A stretch of 64,000 nt of DNA from Geitlerinema sp. BBD 1991-9 (GTDB taxonomy: Bacteria > Cyanobacteriota > Cyanobacteriia > Cyanobacteriales > Geitlerinemataceae), in assembly GCA_001657325.1 (NCBI GenBank), contig LWRO01000014.1, positions 18,155-82,154 of the forward strand, in the 5' to 3' direction. Of this stretch, positions 63,112 to 64,000 are shown one piece after another (the stretch's first letter is position 1; each line of letters starts with the position of its first letter). The notes beneath the pieces are model-generated. The model was not told the DNA's origin. It made no database searches and was given only the letters and a program-made list of their open reading frames with translations. The position numbers and the translations under genes were made by a program.

Positions 63112-64000
63112 ATGGCTCGATCGACTCACAAATCCCAAAATCGCTCTGCATTTCAAACCTTTATTCTCGAACCTATTTACACCCCTTCTGGATTAATCGA
63201 TGGTGGCGACGATTCCGACTCGATCGACGTTTCCCCAGATCTAGACATCGACGATGTCGCTCTTGTCGGTGAAAATACAGACGAAACTGATGTTGTTGAA
63301 GTCGAAGAAGTTAGCGAAAGCGAAATCGACGATACCTCAGACGACCTATCTGACGATACATCAGATGATGTCGATATTAGCAACGATGCCAGCGACATCA
63401 CCGACGACGACATCGACGAAGAACTTCCCTTTATTGACGACGAACTCGACGACGATACATCAGAAGCCGAAGACTTAGAAGCAGAAGAAACGAGCGACGA
63501 ACTCACCGATATTGAAGAAGAAAGTAGCTTAACGGAAGACGATGTAACAGAAGAAGCCGTTGCTGAAGACGAAACTTCTGAAACCTTAGAAGACGAGACA
63601 ACAGAAGAAACCGTCGCTGAAGACGATACTGACGAAACTTCCGAAGACGACATAAGCGAAGAAGTCGTCGCCGAAGACGAAACTTCTGAAGACGATACTT
63701 TAGAAGAAGAATCGATCGCTGAAAACGATACAGAGACAGAATCGATCGCCGAAGACGAAGCATCCGAAGACGAACTCGACCCAGAAGCCACCACAGAAGA
63801 CGAAGACCTCGACGAAGCAGACGAAGCACTGCTCGACGAACCCCCCAAATTCGAGCTTCCCGACTTTAATTCGGGTGTCTTCACCGTCGGAGAAAGCGGA
63901 GAAGTGGGGATTGACTTCCTCTACGACGGCGGGAAATACCAAGGCGAATTGGGAATTTTCAGCCTCTCCGGTTTAGACGCACTCGAATTTGAAGCCGTCG
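63112..64000 (+). CDS. Very acidic protein with DUF4114-like start, partial
   Basis: Translated by hand from the ATG at 63112. The frame is open to the right edge, with about 296 residues visible. Residues 1-30 read ARSTHKSQNRSAFQTFILEP. From about 31 to 240 it is a run of Asp, Glu, Thr and Ser with imperfect repeats of EEVVAEDETSEDD type and almost no Lys or Arg. Then FELPDFNSGVFTVGESGEVGIDFLYDGGKYQGELGIFSLSGLDALEF, recognisable from secreted cyanobacterial DUF4114 proteins. It is likely calcium binding and secreted. No signal peptide is obvious. Confidence 0.7.
   Translation, partial: MARSTHKSQNRSAFQTFILEPIYTPSGLIDGGDDSDSIDVSPDLDIDDVALVGENTDETDVVEVEEVSESEIDDTSDDLSDDTSDDVDISNDASDITDDDIDEELPFIDDELDDDTSEAEDLEAEETSDELTDIEEESSLTEDDVTEEAVAEDETSETLEDETTEETVAEDDTDETSEDDISEEVVAEDETSEDDTLEEESIAENDTETESIAEDEASEDELDPEATTEDEDLDEADEALLDEPPKFELPDFNSGVFTVGESGEVGIDFLYDGGKYQGELGIFSLSGLDALEFEAV

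Noticed and set aside
63177..63884. Minus-strand 235-codon Ser-rich frame
   Set aside because: It is the antisense shadow of the acidic protein on the plus strand, and its Ser-only composition mirrors Asp/Glu codons.

Overview
The window comes from a cyanobacterium. It encodes a photosystem I subunit (psaK), the cyanobacterial families DUF3288 and DUF1997, a minCDE cluster, an oxygenic-type pstSCAB operon and several filament-type cyanobacterial hypothetical proteins. CGATCG/TCGATCGA palindromes occur every few dozen bases, in the manner of the HIP1-type repeats of this phylum. A filamentous Oscillatoriales-type genome is my best guess; the species cannot be named from the sequence.

Layout. 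1-6005 (minus): a membrane-glycosylation cluster with three overlapping multi-pass GT-C-like proteins, two of them tandem paralogs, followed by a SAM methyltransferase cut by the left edge. 6127-8407: two orphan solute-binding lipoproteins, TRAP type and NMT1 type. 8923-10680: a membrane-anchored WD40 protein ending in a J-domain. 10720-17712: a MITE, an IS630 transposase remnant, proline iminopeptidase, a UvrD-like helicase, an acetyltransferase and a TPR protein. 18529-21670: minC-minD-minE and an ABC-2 permease. 22008-30592: prolyl oligopeptidase, a histidine kinase, an FAD oxidoreductase of the SelD-fused type but without SelD, DUF3288, a retropepsin-like protease, an amidase and two tiny membrane proteins. 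30584-33386: an HTH-protein gene interrupted by an in-frame TGA, then two conserved unknowns. 33387-35917: a structured GC-rich non-coding stretch, tRNA-Arg(TCT) and an apparently intact IS200/IS605 element (tnpA, tnpB). 35927-41133: a Cache-type hybrid histidine kinase, purN and pyrE. 41365-44447: an FG-GAP/RTX secreted protein with a long AT-rich flank. 44448-53027: a membrane protein, a CBS-containing site-2 protease, psaK, trpF, xseA/xseB, DUF1997, a Ycf39-like SDR and a secreted protein. 53106-57128: pstS-pstC-pstA-pstB. 57593-62019: a TonB-like protein convergent with exbB-exbD-exbD, and chrA. 63112-end: the start of a very acidic DUF4114-like secreted protein.

The most interesting part is the energy-transduction block at 57.6-60.8 kb. 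The TonB-like protein carries a histidine in its membrane helix. One of the two ExbD copies has Asn where the essential Asp should be. The exbB promoter region carries an 11-bp-phased TTAA array with nearly the same geometry as one upstream of pstS, which suggests shared phosphate control. Other points of note are a 20-bp perfect hairpin at the pstC-pstA junction, the TGA-interrupted HTH gene, two MITE families, a 38-bp perfect palindrome and the WD40-J-domain fusion. No CRISPR array or rRNA was seen; only one tRNA was found.
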